DNA of 64,000 nucleotides from Butyrivibrio sp. YAB3001 (GTDB lineage: Bacteria; Bacillota; Clostridia; Lachnospirales; Lachnospiraceae), in the NCBI RefSeq assembly GCF_900112195.1, contig NZ_FOKR01000003.1:329329-393328 (forward strand), given 5' to 3'. Below, in pieces: positions 1 to 9,154 of this stretch (its first letter is position 1; each line of letters opens with the position of its first letter). The position numbers and the translations under genes are program-made. Under the pieces are notes generated by a model that saw nothing but the letters and a program-made list of their open reading frames with translations, did no database searches and was not told the origin of the DNA.

Positions 1-65
1 GTTGAGTTGTTATGAACCAGTTTAATGGTTATTTTTGTTCCCTGTGGTATATCGTAAATTTTCAT
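1..65 (-). CDS. 5' end of a gene running off the left edge
   Basis: An ATG at 65 opens a minus-strand frame with no stop to the window edge, starting MKIYDIPQGT. The amphipathic start resembles the N-terminus of PilZ-like proteins of Lachnospiraceae, but 21 codons are too few to assign a family. No convincing ribosome binding site precedes it. A TATAAT lies only 6 bases upstream of the ATG, so a leaderless start is conceivable. Confidence 0.4.
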   Translation of the reverse strand, partial: MKIYDIPQGTKITIKLVHNNS

Positions 66-196
66 GGTTGTATTATATATTAAAGCTCCATGAAAATCAT
101 TAAAAAAATATAAAAAAGTATATGGTTTTTGGCTATTTTTGATTTAAAATTTCACCATGATATAAATTTAACACTCTTTTATTTCATTCTTTTTTA

Positions 197-1981
197 TCAG
201 CTTACGAGCCCTTCCATCTGAGCAGTATACAAGTGATAGTAATCGCCTTTTTTAGCCATAAGTTCCTCATGACTTCCACACTCAGTAATTCCGCCGTCAC
301 TAATATACATGATCTTATCGCACTTTGTTATTGTAGACAGTCTGTGAGCAATAATAAAACTGGTTCGTCCGCTTAACATAGCGTCAAGTCCTTGCTGAAG
401 AGCTTTCTCAGTCTGTACATCGATACTTGAAGTAGCCTCGTCAAGCACCAGTATTGCAGGATCAGACAAAAGAGTTCTGGCAAAAGAAATAAGCTGTTTC
501 TGTCCCTGGGAAAGAAGCGCTCCTCTTTCCTTTACCTCGGTCCTGTAACCATTTGGCATAACTTTGATAAAGTTGTGCGCGCATACAGTCTTGCTGGCAT
601 TTCGTATCTCACATTCTGTCGCATCAAGTTTACCGTATCGAATATTATCCTCAATTGTTCCTGAAAAAATAAAGCTATCCTGCAACATAATTCCCATCTG
701 TGAGCGAAGTGATTTTAAAGTCACTTCAGAAATATCCTGCCCATCGATCAGTATCCTGCCACTGTCCACATTGTAGAACCTTGAAATAAGGCTTACAATA
801 GTGCTCTTTCCGGCACCCGTCGGGCCAACCAGAGCAACGCTCTCTCCTGGCTTAACACTAAATGATACATTATGAAGGATTTCTTTTCCCGGCTCATAGG
901 AAAAAGATACGTTTTCAAAAGTAACTTCACCAACCATTTTAGGCATCTCTATCGCGCCCGGCTTATCATCAACAGTTACCGGCTCATCCATTGTCTCAAA
1001 TATTCTCTCAAGATATGCCATATTATTGATAAATCCATTAAAGATATTTCCAAGGTTCATGATAGGCTGCCAGAATCTTGAAGCATAGCTTGATATAGCA
1101 ACGATAGTACCAAGCGTTTCACTTCCCTGTGAAAAAATAAGAAGTCCAAACAGGAAGATTGCTGCTCTTACAAGCACTGAAATAGTATCAATTCCGGGCC
1201 ATACAAGGTTACTGTAGCTTACCGCTGTCATCCAGGTCTTTCTGCAATCCCCTGAAAGTTTCTTGAAGATTTCAGCATTCTCATCTTCTCTAGCAAAAAT
1301 CTGAGTTATTCTGGCTCCCACAATGTTCTCCTGAAGATATGCGTTAAGATTGGAATTCTTGTTTGACACTGCCTGCCATGCCTTACGCTGTTTGTTCTTT
1401 ATCCAGAACATAAACACCATAAGGAATGGAACACCTGCCAAAACAACAAAACTAAGCTTCACATCCACAGCAAACATAAAAACAACAATAAACACCAGGT
1501 TGATTATTTCAAGCACAACATTTATAAGACCATTGCTCAAAATATCAGACACTGAGTTTACATAGTTTACTACTCTTACAAGGATTTTGCCCTGTGGTCT
1601 GTCATCATAGTATTGGAATGGCAGCTTTTGGAGATGCTTGAACAAATCTGCTCTTATCTGATATATGATGTTCTGACTGACATTAACCATTATTCTGGAT
1701 CTGATAGTTGTAAATAGCGCGCTTGCAAGGTAAAAGACAGAAACGCATATTACAAGCTTGTATAATAGCGGCACATCGCCATTTGGAATTGCATCATCAA
1801 GCGCTCTCTGAACTATCATCGGGCTCACCAGCGCAGCCGCGCCACCCATAGCTGACAAAACAAGCGCCAATATCATTTTCCAGGCATGTTTTTTAATATA
1901 TTCTGAAGCTCTAAGTAAATGTCGTATGTCAAAGGGTTCTTCGAGAATCTCATCTTCTCTGTAGGTATTTCTTCTAGCCAT
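197..1981 (-). CDS. ABC exporter half-transporter, catalytic-site subunit
   Basis: Fused membrane and ATPase subunit (594 aa) of a multidrug- or lipid-type ABC exporter in the cytoplasmic membrane. Residues 35-320 hold six membrane segments. The nucleotide-binding domain follows, with Walker A GPTGAGKST near 388, signature LSQGQ near 490, Walker B ILVLDEATSS near 509 with the catalytic Glu, and a switch His in AHRLS near 545. It lies 22 bp downstream of a second half-transporter that lacks the catalytic Glu and switch His, so the two should form a heterodimer in which this subunit supplies the key ATPase residues. GGGAG precedes the ATG at a good distance. Substrate unknown. Confidence 0.93.
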   Translation of the reverse strand: MARRNTYREDEILEEPFDIRHLLRASEYIKKHAWKMILALVLSAMGGAAALVSPMIVQRALDDAIPNGDVPLLYKLVICVSVFYLASALFTTIRSRIMVNVSQNIIYQIRADLFKHLQKLPFQYYDDRPQGKILVRVVNYVNSVSDILSNGLINVVLEIINLVFIVVFMFAVDVKLSFVVLAGVPFLMVFMFWIKNKQRKAWQAVSNKNSNLNAYLQENIVGARITQIFAREDENAEIFKKLSGDCRKTWMTAVSYSNLVWPGIDTISVLVRAAIFLFGLLIFSQGSETLGTIVAISSYASRFWQPIMNLGNIFNGFINNMAYLERIFETMDEPVTVDDKPGAIEMPKMVGEVTFENVSFSYEPGKEILHNVSFSVKPGESVALVGPTGAGKSTIVSLISRFYNVDSGRILIDGQDISEVTLKSLRSQMGIMLQDSFIFSGTIEDNIRYGKLDATECEIRNASKTVCAHNFIKVMPNGYRTEVKERGALLSQGQKQLISFARTLLSDPAILVLDEATSSIDVQTEKALQQGLDAMLSGRTSFIIAHRLSTITKCDKIMYISDGGITECGSHEELMAKKGDYYHLYTAQMEGLVS

Positions 1982-2003
1982 TTCTTATCTCCCTTCCTGA
2001 TTC

Positions 2004-3788
2004 TCATGCACCTGTCTGAAGCTTTACAAGTTCAGCATAATAGCCGCCCTGTTTAATTAACTCTTCATGCGTGCCACTCTCTGTTATCTCACCATGCTGC
2101 ATGATAAGAATCTGATCAGCATCCTTTGTAGTTGAAATTCTCTGCGCAATTATTATCTTTGTGCACGGGAAGTCAAGGTGCCTTAAGCTGTCCTGAATCT
2201 CTTTTTCTGTCTCTAGGTCAACTGCTGAAGTTGTATCATCCAATATCAAAATAGATGGTCTTACAGCCAGTGCTCTTGCAAGTGATATCCTCTGTTTCTG
2301 ACCTCCTGACAGACCAACTCCGCGCTCGCCGACGATAGTATCGTACCCTTCAGGCATCTTGGCAATGAAATCAGATGCTGCAGAATACTTGGCAAATCTT
2401 ACAACCTCTTCTTTACTGATATTGCTGTCACCGTATGCGATATTTCCATCAATCGTATCAGAATAAAGAAGCACATCCTGTGTGGCAAGTCCGATATTTT
2501 TACGAAGCTGACTGAGCTTTAGCTTGTTAACATTTACGCCATCAACAAGAATTTCTCCCTCAGTTGGTTCGTAGAACCTTGGTATAAGATGTATAAGTGA
2601 AGTTTTTCCGCATCCGGTCTCACCCATGATAGCGATAGTCTGTCCTGGTTTTGCAGTAAAAGAAATATGCTCAAGAACAGGAAGTTTAGCATCAGCATAC
2701 TGGAATGAAACATTCTTAAACTCTACTTCTCCCTTAAAACGCTCTGGCTTATCAATTGCATCCTTATTATCTACAATCTCAGGCTTTGAATAATAGATTT
2801 CCATAACCTTTGCAGATGCAGCAGAAAAACGCTGGAACTCGTTCATAATATTTCCAAGCTGTCTCATAGGGTTTGCGATTGCCCAGATAAGTCCTGAAAA
2901 TGCAACATATTCTCCCATTGAAAGCTTACCCTCAATTAGGAAAAGACCTCCCACAAGAAGCAAGATTACTGCAAGAAGGTTTGCCAGTGTTTCTACAAAA
3001 GGATAAAAACGCAGCCATACTTTTGCTGTCTTTTTATTTGTCTCTCTGTAATCGGTATTACAGTCGTCAAATTTTTCGAGCTCATAATCTTCTCTTGCAA
3101 ACGCCTTAACAACTCTGTTACCTGCAATATTCTCCTGAGCAACAGTATTCATATATGCAAGCTTTTCACGAAGAAGTACATGCATAGGCGCAACAAGAAG
3201 CTTAAATACATAAATAATGAAGAAGATAAGCGGCGCCACAATAAGAAGGCTAAATGCCAGCTGCCAGTTCATAAGAATAAAGTAGATTGCTGTAAATGAA
3301 ACCAGTGCAAAAGCTTCCACTACCATTCTCACAACCCATGCAACCATGTGCCTTACAGCATCCAGGTCACCGGTCACTCTTGTCATAAGATCTCCGGTTC
3401 TATAAGTGCTGTAAAACTTCATATCCTGTCTCTGGATCTTGTCATAAAGGAAATTACGAACTTTAAACAAAACCTCCTGAGACACTTTTTCATAGGCCAT
3501 ACAGTCAAGATAAACTATTATGCATCTAAAAATTGTAAGCCCCACCATAAGAGCCAAAAGCCTTAAAAATCTGTCCGGATAATTAGTAAGATTCTCTTTA
3601 GCATTTGCCCCTGTGAGAAAATTGTCGACAATTTTCCCAGAAAAAAAAGGCACTGTCAGTTGCAACATATTGTATACGACCGTGCCCACCATTGCCCAAA
3701 CATACAAAACTCTGCAGCCTTCCATATTGTCCCACAGCCACTGTAGTCTGGTTCTTGGATACTTCCATTTCATATTCTTTTTGTTCAT
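2004..3788 (-). CDS. ABC exporter half-transporter, degenerate-site subunit
   Basis: Second half-transporter of the pair (594 aa), transcribed first. Six membrane segments lie in roughly residues 25-320. The ATPase domain has Walker A GETGCGKTS near 389 and a perfect LSGGQ signature near 498. Walker B reads ILILDDTTSA, with Asp in place of the catalytic Glu, and the switch His is Gln (AQRIS near 548). These replacements are the hallmark of the degenerate subunit in heterodimeric exporters of the TM287/288 and BmrCD type. The intact signature completes the partner's catalytic site. Substrate cannot be told from sequence. Confidence 0.93.
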   Translation of the reverse strand: MNKKNMKWKYPRTRLQWLWDNMEGCRVLYVWAMVGTVVYNMLQLTVPFFSGKIVDNFLTGANAKENLTNYPDRFLRLLALMVGLTIFRCIIVYLDCMAYEKVSQEVLFKVRNFLYDKIQRQDMKFYSTYRTGDLMTRVTGDLDAVRHMVAWVVRMVVEAFALVSFTAIYFILMNWQLAFSLLIVAPLIFFIIYVFKLLVAPMHVLLREKLAYMNTVAQENIAGNRVVKAFAREDYELEKFDDCNTDYRETNKKTAKVWLRFYPFVETLANLLAVILLLVGGLFLIEGKLSMGEYVAFSGLIWAIANPMRQLGNIMNEFQRFSAASAKVMEIYYSKPEIVDNKDAIDKPERFKGEVEFKNVSFQYADAKLPVLEHISFTAKPGQTIAIMGETGCGKTSLIHLIPRFYEPTEGEILVDGVNVNKLKLSQLRKNIGLATQDVLLYSDTIDGNIAYGDSNISKEEVVRFAKYSAASDFIAKMPEGYDTIVGERGVGLSGGQKQRISLARALAVRPSILILDDTTSAVDLETEKEIQDSLRHLDFPCTKIIIAQRISTTKDADQILIMQHGEITESGTHEELIKQGGYYAELVKLQTGA

Positions 3789-3942
3789 AGTCTAGTCACC
3801 CCATTGCGATTAGATGGTGTTTTGTTATCTGTGTCAATCTTGATTTTATTACCGCCAATTGCCCATTTCAACAACTATTCATGGCATTTGTTTTCCAATT
3901 TCTATCATTTATTTACCACTTATTGCTAATGATTTTTTACCG

Positions 3943-3972
3943 TTGACAACACAAGATAAATGTTGCTATAAT
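3943..3972 (+). promoter_or_regulatory. sigma-A type promoter of the tRNA gene
   Basis: TTGACA at 3943-3948 and TATAAT at 3967-3972, 18 bp apart, both perfect consensus. The tRNA begins 45 bp downstream. Confidence 0.8.
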
Positions 3973-4016
3973 ATCTCGTGGCGTAATTTTGTTTTTACGT
4001 TTACATATATTTATAA

Positions 4017-4089
4017 GCTGTTGTAGCACAGTCGGTAGTGCGTCGCATTGGTAGTGCGGAGGTCACGAGTTCGATTCTCGTCAGCAGCT
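4017..4089 (+). tRNA. tRNA-Thr (anticodon GGU)
   Basis: A 73-nt cloverleaf can be folded by hand. The acceptor stem is GCTGTTG/CAGCAGC with one G-U pair, the D stem GCAC/GTGC, and the anticodon stem TCGCA/TGCGG. The loop TTGGTAG gives anticodon GGT (DNA), which reads ACC and ACU Thr codons. The T stem ACGAG/CTCGT encloses TTCGATT. The discriminator base is T and no CCA is encoded. A consensus promoter lies upstream and a hairpin terminator downstream, so this is a single-gene unit. Confidence 0.95.
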
Positions 4090-4098
4090 TGCATAAAA

Positions 4099-4140
4099 GA
4101 AAACCACTCTTAACATTAACTGTTTTGAGTGGTTTTTCTT
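4099..4140 (+). terminator. terminator after tRNA-Thr, probably bidirectional
   Basis: An inverted repeat AAACCACTC/GAGTGGTTT with a T-rich tract follows on the plus strand. The minus strand also ends in TTTTCTTTT, so it may stop transcripts of the minus-strand operon ending at 4215. Confidence 0.8.
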
Positions 4141-4214
4141 TATCCTTATAATTGTTGATCAAATAGCCTATTTACCAGTTCATGTATTGATAGTATAGGG
4201 AATATCTTCCCCCA

Positions 4215-4733
4215 TCAGCTCATAAGCTGGCTGATGAGGTACTGATAAATATCCTGATTCTTTTCCTGCCATTTGTCGCATATACTCTGGGCAATTTCTT
4301 CGGAAGGAACAAGAAGGCTTATATCAACAAGATTTTTCCCTTTTTCTTTGGCTACAAGTCTGACTGAATACTCTTTATCTTCAGTCATCTTGTAATCACA
4401 TACGATTGACGATTCATTTCTAAGTCTAAGGCTGTTTGCCTTCATATACTCATCAATCTGCTGCCTGATAGAAAGATTGATCCTGTTCCCAAAGAAATTC
4501 AGAGTCTCTTCACCTTCCGGCGTGATCTCAAGATATGTTCTGTTTGCAAAGGTCTTTTCACTGATCAGCTCAGAGGAAGCAAGTTCGCTAAAGACCTCCT
4601 GAAGTGTCAGAAATGTTGTATATTCTTTTTCAAGTATAAAATCATAAATCTGCGATTTGCTCAGCGGAACTTCACACCGCTTGAGCATATACAGAACAAT
4701 CATCTTGTATAAAGTAAGATACTGTGAACTCAC
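4215..4733 (-). CDS. DUF4364 family protein
   Basis: 172 aa, a length typical of DUF4364, a small family widespread in Clostridia. The N-terminal 80 residues look like a winged-helix fold: helices in LTLYKMIVLYML and the segment after PLSKSQIYDFI, then a wing near YLEITPEGEE. The rest is mixed alpha/beta. A DNA-binding or regulatory role is plausible but unproven. It is the last gene of the minus-strand run and starts 24 bp after the malic enzyme stop. Confidence 0.8.
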   Translation of the reverse strand: MSSQYLTLYKMIVLYMLKRCEVPLSKSQIYDFILEKEYTTFLTLQEVFSELASSELISEKTFANRTYLEITPEGEETLNFFGNRINLSIRQQIDEYMKANSLRLRNESSIVCDYKMTEDKEYSVRLVAKEKGKNLVDISLLVPSEEIAQSICDKWQEKNQDIYQYLISQLMS

Positions 4734-4757
4734 AGTTTTCCCTCCGTAATGAATAAA

Positions 4758-5906
4758 TCAATTACAATTCTTTACTGCAGCAGAAACCACATCTGCAACT
4801 CTTGGATCAAATGCTGCCGGCAAAATATTGACATCACTAAGCTCTTCTTCCGGGACAAGACCGGCAAGTGCATTAGCTGCAGCAAGTTTCATTTCTTCTG
4901 TTATCTTTGTAGCTCCGCACTCAAGCGCACCCTTGAAAATGCCCGGGAATACAAGAACATTGTTTACCTGGTTAGGAAAATCACTTCTTCCTGTTCCAAT
5001 GACTCTTACTCCGGCTTCCTTCGCAAGGTCAGGCATTATCTCAGGAACTGGATTTGCCATAGCAAACATGATCGCATCCTTGTTCATTTTCTGAGCCATC
5101 TCTTTTGTCACGATTCCAGGAGCAGAAACGCCTACGAAAACATCTGCACCATCAAGGGCATCTGCCAGGCTTCCTGAAAGCTGATCAGGATTAGTTTCAT
5201 CCATCATCTTTGCCTGCATCCAGTTAAGATCTGCAGACTTCTTATTCAATATTCCTGACTTGTCACACAAAGTTACATTTGTAAAGCCGTAGCGAAGGAG
5301 CAGCTTTGTAATTGCAATGCCGGCACTTCCTGCACCGTTTACAACAACTTTGCACTCTTCTTTTTTCTTGCCTGTAACCTTAAGGGCATTTATAACACCT
5401 GCCAGAACAACAATAGCTGTTCCGTGCTGGTCATCATGAAAAACAGGAATATCAAGTATTTCTTTAAGTCTTTCTTCTATCTCAAAACATCTTGGAGCTG
5501 AAATATCCTCAAGATTTATTCCTCCAAAACCGGGAGCGAGATATGTAACTGCCTTGATTATTTCCTCAGTATCCTGAGTATCAAGACAGATAGGAATCGC
5601 ATTAACTCCGCCAAACTCTTTGAAAAGAACAGCTTTACCTTCCATAACAGGCATTGCTGCATAGGGGCCAATATTGCCAAGTCCCAACACCGCGCTTCCA
5701 TCAGAAACTACGGCTATCGTATTAGATTTAATTGTGTACTTATATGCAAGACTCTTATCCTCAGCAATTAACTTACAAGGTTCTGCAACGCCAGGTGTAT
5801 AAGCAATTGCCAGATCCTCCTTTGATTTTACTTCTGCCTTGGATTTAATCTCAAGTTTCCCCTGCCATTCTTCATGTTTCTTAAGAGCAATTTCTGCGTT
5901 TGTCAT
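4758..5906 (-). CDS. malic enzyme (malate dehydrogenase, oxaloacetate-decarboxylating)
   Basis: Oxidatively decarboxylates malate to pyruvate and CO2, making NAD(P)H in the cytoplasm. The start at 5906 (MTNAEIALKKH) is preferred over an in-frame ATG 15 bp upstream, because the GGAGAG ribosome binding site lies between the two. About 382 aa, the short bacterial form without a phosphotransacetylase domain. Visible motifs are the substrate-loop YTPGVAEPCK, the metal region HDDQHGTA and the dinucleotide-binding GAGSAG near residue 190. It lies 17 bp downstream of the DUF5722 gene. Cofactor preference cannot be read safely. Confidence 0.93.
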   Translation of the reverse strand: MTNAEIALKKHEEWQGKLEIKSKAEVKSKEDLAIAYTPGVAEPCKLIAEDKSLAYKYTIKSNTIAVVSDGSAVLGLGNIGPYAAMPVMEGKAVLFKEFGGVNAIPICLDTQDTEEIIKAVTYLAPGFGGINLEDISAPRCFEIEERLKEILDIPVFHDDQHGTAIVVLAGVINALKVTGKKKEECKVVVNGAGSAGIAITKLLLRYGFTNVTLCDKSGILNKKSADLNWMQAKMMDETNPDQLSGSLADALDGADVFVGVSAPGIVTKEMAQKMNKDAIMFAMANPVPEIMPDLAKEAGVRVIGTGRSDFPNQVNNVLVFPGIFKGALECGATKITEEMKLAAANALAGLVPEEELSDVNILPAAFDPRVADVVSAAVKNCN

Positions 5907-5923
5907 ACTCTCTCCTTCCAAAA

Positions 5924-7732
5924 CTAAAATGTTTTGCCTACAATATCATACGCAAATGATATTACATCCTGTCGCTTGTCTGTATCAATATATTTAAACA
6001 CATTGTAAATATATTTATGCTTACCACCTGTGGACTGCAGCCCCAATGCAAGTCCCAGGGCAGCTATCTCATCTGCAGCATCTGTCTGTCTAGACAGCAT
6101 AAGCGCATCGATATAGCCATTTTTCTCCATAATTGTATAGGCATAGGCAAAAGCTGCTGCCTGAAGTGTTTCCCCTGAAGTTGAAGAATATCCTATCTCA
6201 CTTAATATGATCGATCTCACATTACCGGAAGTATCTCTCATCTCCGGTCTTTGCATGTAATTTGTCAGCACTTCCAGATTATCCATAGAAATAACAGGAG
6301 TTGAAACCGTATGGTTGGTATATTTATTGGCTTTCCAAAAAGCCGTAGCGCCATTCGGATAAGAATATGGATGAGCTGCAAGTCCCCAATCTATATTGCC
6401 ATAATCTGAAATTGATTTTGTAAAAATATCAAGGAAATCCTTGGCATCATAATCCCCGGTCTTCTCCGAGTTCAAAGTCCAGCGCTGATCAAGTGAATAA
6501 TAAACTTTCGCAGACGCATTCTGACTCTTTATCGCATTATAAAAAACTCTGAAACACTGAACAAAAGCCTCAGTATATGTATTAACGTCAACATAAGGCA
6601 TATAGTTGTATTCTTTTCTTGCATTAACTTCGTTAGCAATTATCCACATGCTGACATTGCCATGTCCGGCACCGGAATACCTTCCTGCCAAAAAGCTTCC
6701 TATTGCTGCACAAGCTTTAACACCGCCATCTGTAGCACCATTAAACATTCTGTACGGACAGCTTGCTTTTCCTCTGGCATCAGGATGTGTGATATCAGGA
6801 TAAGCTGATGTGCTGGCATCATTAAGAACAATAGCTGCAACGTCAATTCCCATTCCGTTTAGTCTCTTAAACAACTGATCGTAAGTCTCTATAGCACTGG
6901 TCTTGAAATGATATGTAACTCCGTCGTAAGAATACTCTATACCGCCTGATGTCGTAAGGATATGTGACAGCGGAATGTTATATGTACAGTAACTGATATT
7001 AAGATCAGCAAGTTCTCCGATTCTGAGCGGATCAGCAAGGATTCCCTTTATCGAATGATGCTGCATGCCGCCATAATTGTAGCCTGCACATGCCTCAGGA
7101 TTAGTAATGAATTTAGGATGGCTTATTGAAACATACTCTCCATCCAGCTTAACTGCCACAGTAAATTTGGAAAAGAGCCTCGAAGAAGCCTTCCCTTTAT
7201 TAAGATCAAGTGTGAATGACGTCTCACTGTCTTTATACTTTTTTGCAACAGGCTCTGCGCCCTCAGGTATAGAATTCTGATAAACCGCTTCCTCAAAAAG
7301 ATAATAGTACTTATCATCGCTTTTGGGAATTCCCTCAGAGGATAAATCTATCTGAACTTTCGAAGTATTAACAATCTGACAACTGTCTATAGAAACAAAT
7401 GTGCTCCTGTTTTCATCAGTCATCTCAACAGTCACAGGTCTGTTATTCAAAGCATCTGAAACACTTTTTCCACCGGATACAATGGCATTAACAACATCCG
7501 GAGGCATAGTTTCTTTTACAAAAGCTTCCTCACTTTCTTCAATAGAAACTTCGAAGATAGCATCTTCCTCCGTCTCAGTTAAAGACTCACTATTCATGCC
7601 AAATATAACATATACTACAATTCCTATAACAAATGCCGATGCAAGCACAGCTACTACTGCGCTCAGGATCACCAGCTTTTTATTCTTTCTGGCCGCCTCG
7701 CCAGTACGCATCTTTCGATTTTTCTTTTCCAT
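5924..7732 (-). CDS. membrane-anchored DUF5722 protein, glycoside hydrolase-like
   Basis: 602 aa. A short basic N-terminus precedes one hydrophobic segment (about residues 24-46), so the rest is probably outside the cell as a signal-anchored protein. A linker rich in Glu and Ser leads to a beta-rich domain (about 90-215) and a C-terminal domain of about 380 residues matching DUF5722. That domain has traits of a (beta/alpha)8 glycosidase: IANEV near 366, like the acid/base Asn-Glu of clan GH-A, and LSEIGY near 511, like a nucleophile strand. No catalytic activity is established for the family to my knowledge. It sits in a housekeeping operon between rarA and malic enzyme. GAGGG precedes the ATG. 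Confidence 0.8.
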   Translation of the reverse strand: MEKKNRKMRTGEAARKNKKLVILSAVVAVLASAFVIGIVVYVIFGMNSESLTETEEDAIFEVSIEESEEAFVKETMPPDVVNAIVSGGKSVSDALNNRPVTVEMTDENRSTFVSIDSCQIVNTSKVQIDLSSEGIPKSDDKYYYLFEEAVYQNSIPEGAEPVAKKYKDSETSFTLDLNKGKASSRLFSKFTVAVKLDGEYVSISHPKFITNPEACAGYNYGGMQHHSIKGILADPLRIGELADLNISYCTYNIPLSHILTTSGGIEYSYDGVTYHFKTSAIETYDQLFKRLNGMGIDVAAIVLNDASTSAYPDITHPDARGKASCPYRMFNGATDGGVKACAAIGSFLAGRYSGAGHGNVSMWIIANEVNARKEYNYMPYVDVNTYTEAFVQCFRVFYNAIKSQNASAKVYYSLDQRWTLNSEKTGDYDAKDFLDIFTKSISDYGNIDWGLAAHPYSYPNGATAFWKANKYTNHTVSTPVISMDNLEVLTNYMQRPEMRDTSGNVRSIILSEIGYSSTSGETLQAAAFAYAYTIMEKNGYIDALMLSRQTDAADEIAALGLALGLQSTGGKHKYIYNVFKYIDTDKRQDVISFAYDIVGKTF

Positions 7733-7764
7733 CAGACCCTCATAATCAATAAGCTTCAGGATTA

Positions 7765-9090
7765 TTATTCTTCTCTTTCCTTAAGCCTTTTCATATGCTC
7801 TTTTATCTTGATCTCATAGCCATTCCCTGATGGCCTGTAAAATTCCTTGCCATTTAGCTCATATGGCAAGTATTGCTGCTTAACATAATTATCAGGATAA
7901 TCATGAGCATATTTGTATCCAATACCATGTCCAAGCTTTGAAGCGGATTTATAGTGAGCATCCTGAAGATGCGCCGGTATGGGAAGATTGCCGGTCTGTC
8001 TCACTGTATCCATTGCATCATCTATGGCACAGATAGAAGCATTACTCTTAGGCGCAGTAGCAATATAGCTTGCCGCCTGTGCTAATGTAATCCGTGCTTC
8101 AGGCATTCCAAGTCTCTCAACTGCAAGTGAAGCCGACACAGCCACCTGAAGTGCCTGTGGATCAGCGTTTCCCACATCTTCTGAAGCGCAAACCATCATT
8201 CTTCTTACTATAAACTTAGGATCCTCTCCGGCATTCAGCATACGGGCAAGATAATAAACTGCCGCATCAGGGTCAGAACCTCTCATACTCTTGATAAACG
8301 CTGAAATTGTATCATAATGATTGTCGCCATCCTTGTCGTACCTGGCAACTTTCTTCTGAATACATTCTTCCGCAACCTCTTTTGTGATATGGATAAGGCC
8401 ATCTTCACTTCTGCCTGTGGTCAGGATTCCCAGTTCTATAGCATTTAGTGCATGCCTTGCATCTCCATCAGCAAGATCAGCCAGGAAATCAGCCGCATCC
8501 TCTTCTATCACAGCACCATAAGCACCCATTCCCCTGTTCTTATCAGTAACTGCGCGTTTAAGTAGTACCTTTATGTCATCCGCCGTAAGTGGCTTAAGTT
8601 CAAAAATAACCGATCTGGAGATCAAAGCCCCATTCACTTCGAAGTAAGGATTTTCAGTAGTCGCTCCTATAAGGATTACCGTTCCATCCTCAACAAAAGG
8701 CAATAGATAGTCCTGCTGCCCCTTATTAAATCTGTGTATCTCATCAATAAAAAGAATTGTCTTCTTGCCGTACATTCCAAGATTATCTTTAGCCTTGGCG
8801 ACAACTTCTTCCATATCCTTCTTGCCGGCGATTGTGGCATTTATCTGCATAAACTCTGCCTTAGTCGTATTCGCTATAACCTTCGCCAGTGTTGTCTTTC
8901 CTGTTCCGGGAGGACCGTAAAGAATTATAGAACTTAACTTATCTGCAGTGATAGCACGATAAAGAAGCTTGTCTCTGGCAATAATGTGCTGCTGTCCCAC
9001 CACTTCATCAAGTGTCCTTGGGCGCATTCTTGCGGCAAGCGGAGATTCTTTTTCCTGATTGTTCTGACGCATATACTCAAATAAATCCAT
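7765..9090 (-). CDS. rarA: replication-associated recombination protein RarA
   Basis: AAA+ ATPase of the RarA/MgsA/WRNIP1 family, acting in the cytoplasm at stalled replication forks. Walker A GPPGTGKTT and Walker B ILFIDEIHRF are clear, followed by the sensor region, a lid domain and the C-terminal tetramerisation region (DPDAAVYYLARML and onwards). I start it at the ATG at 9090 (MDLFEYMRQ), the usual family N-terminus. A TTG at 9120 would add ten residues and neither start has a strong ribosome binding site. About 441 aa, normal for the family. Its start is 64 bp from the radical SAM stop. Confidence 0.95.
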   Translation of the reverse strand: MDLFEYMRQNNQEKESPLAARMRPRTLDEVVGQQHIIARDKLLYRAITADKLSSIILYGPPGTGKTTLAKVIANTTKAEFMQINATIAGKKDMEEVVAKAKDNLGMYGKKTILFIDEIHRFNKGQQDYLLPFVEDGTVILIGATTENPYFEVNGALISRSVIFELKPLTADDIKVLLKRAVTDKNRGMGAYGAVIEEDAADFLADLADGDARHALNAIELGILTTGRSEDGLIHITKEVAEECIQKKVARYDKDGDNHYDTISAFIKSMRGSDPDAAVYYLARMLNAGEDPKFIVRRMMVCASEDVGNADPQALQVAVSASLAVERLGMPEARITLAQAASYIATAPKSNASICAIDDAMDTVRQTGNLPIPAHLQDAHYKSASKLGHGIGYKYAHDYPDNYVKQQYLPYELNGKEFYRPSGNGYEIKIKEHMKRLKEREE

Positions 9091-9154
9091 AGTGTTTTTA
9101 TTGTACCAACTCAACCCCAAAAAGTACAGTTAGAATAAAGAAGGAAGAGATTTT

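Noticed and set aside
5906..5921. Upstream ATG as the malic enzyme start
   Set aside because: The ribosome binding site lies between the two ATGs, so the second is used.
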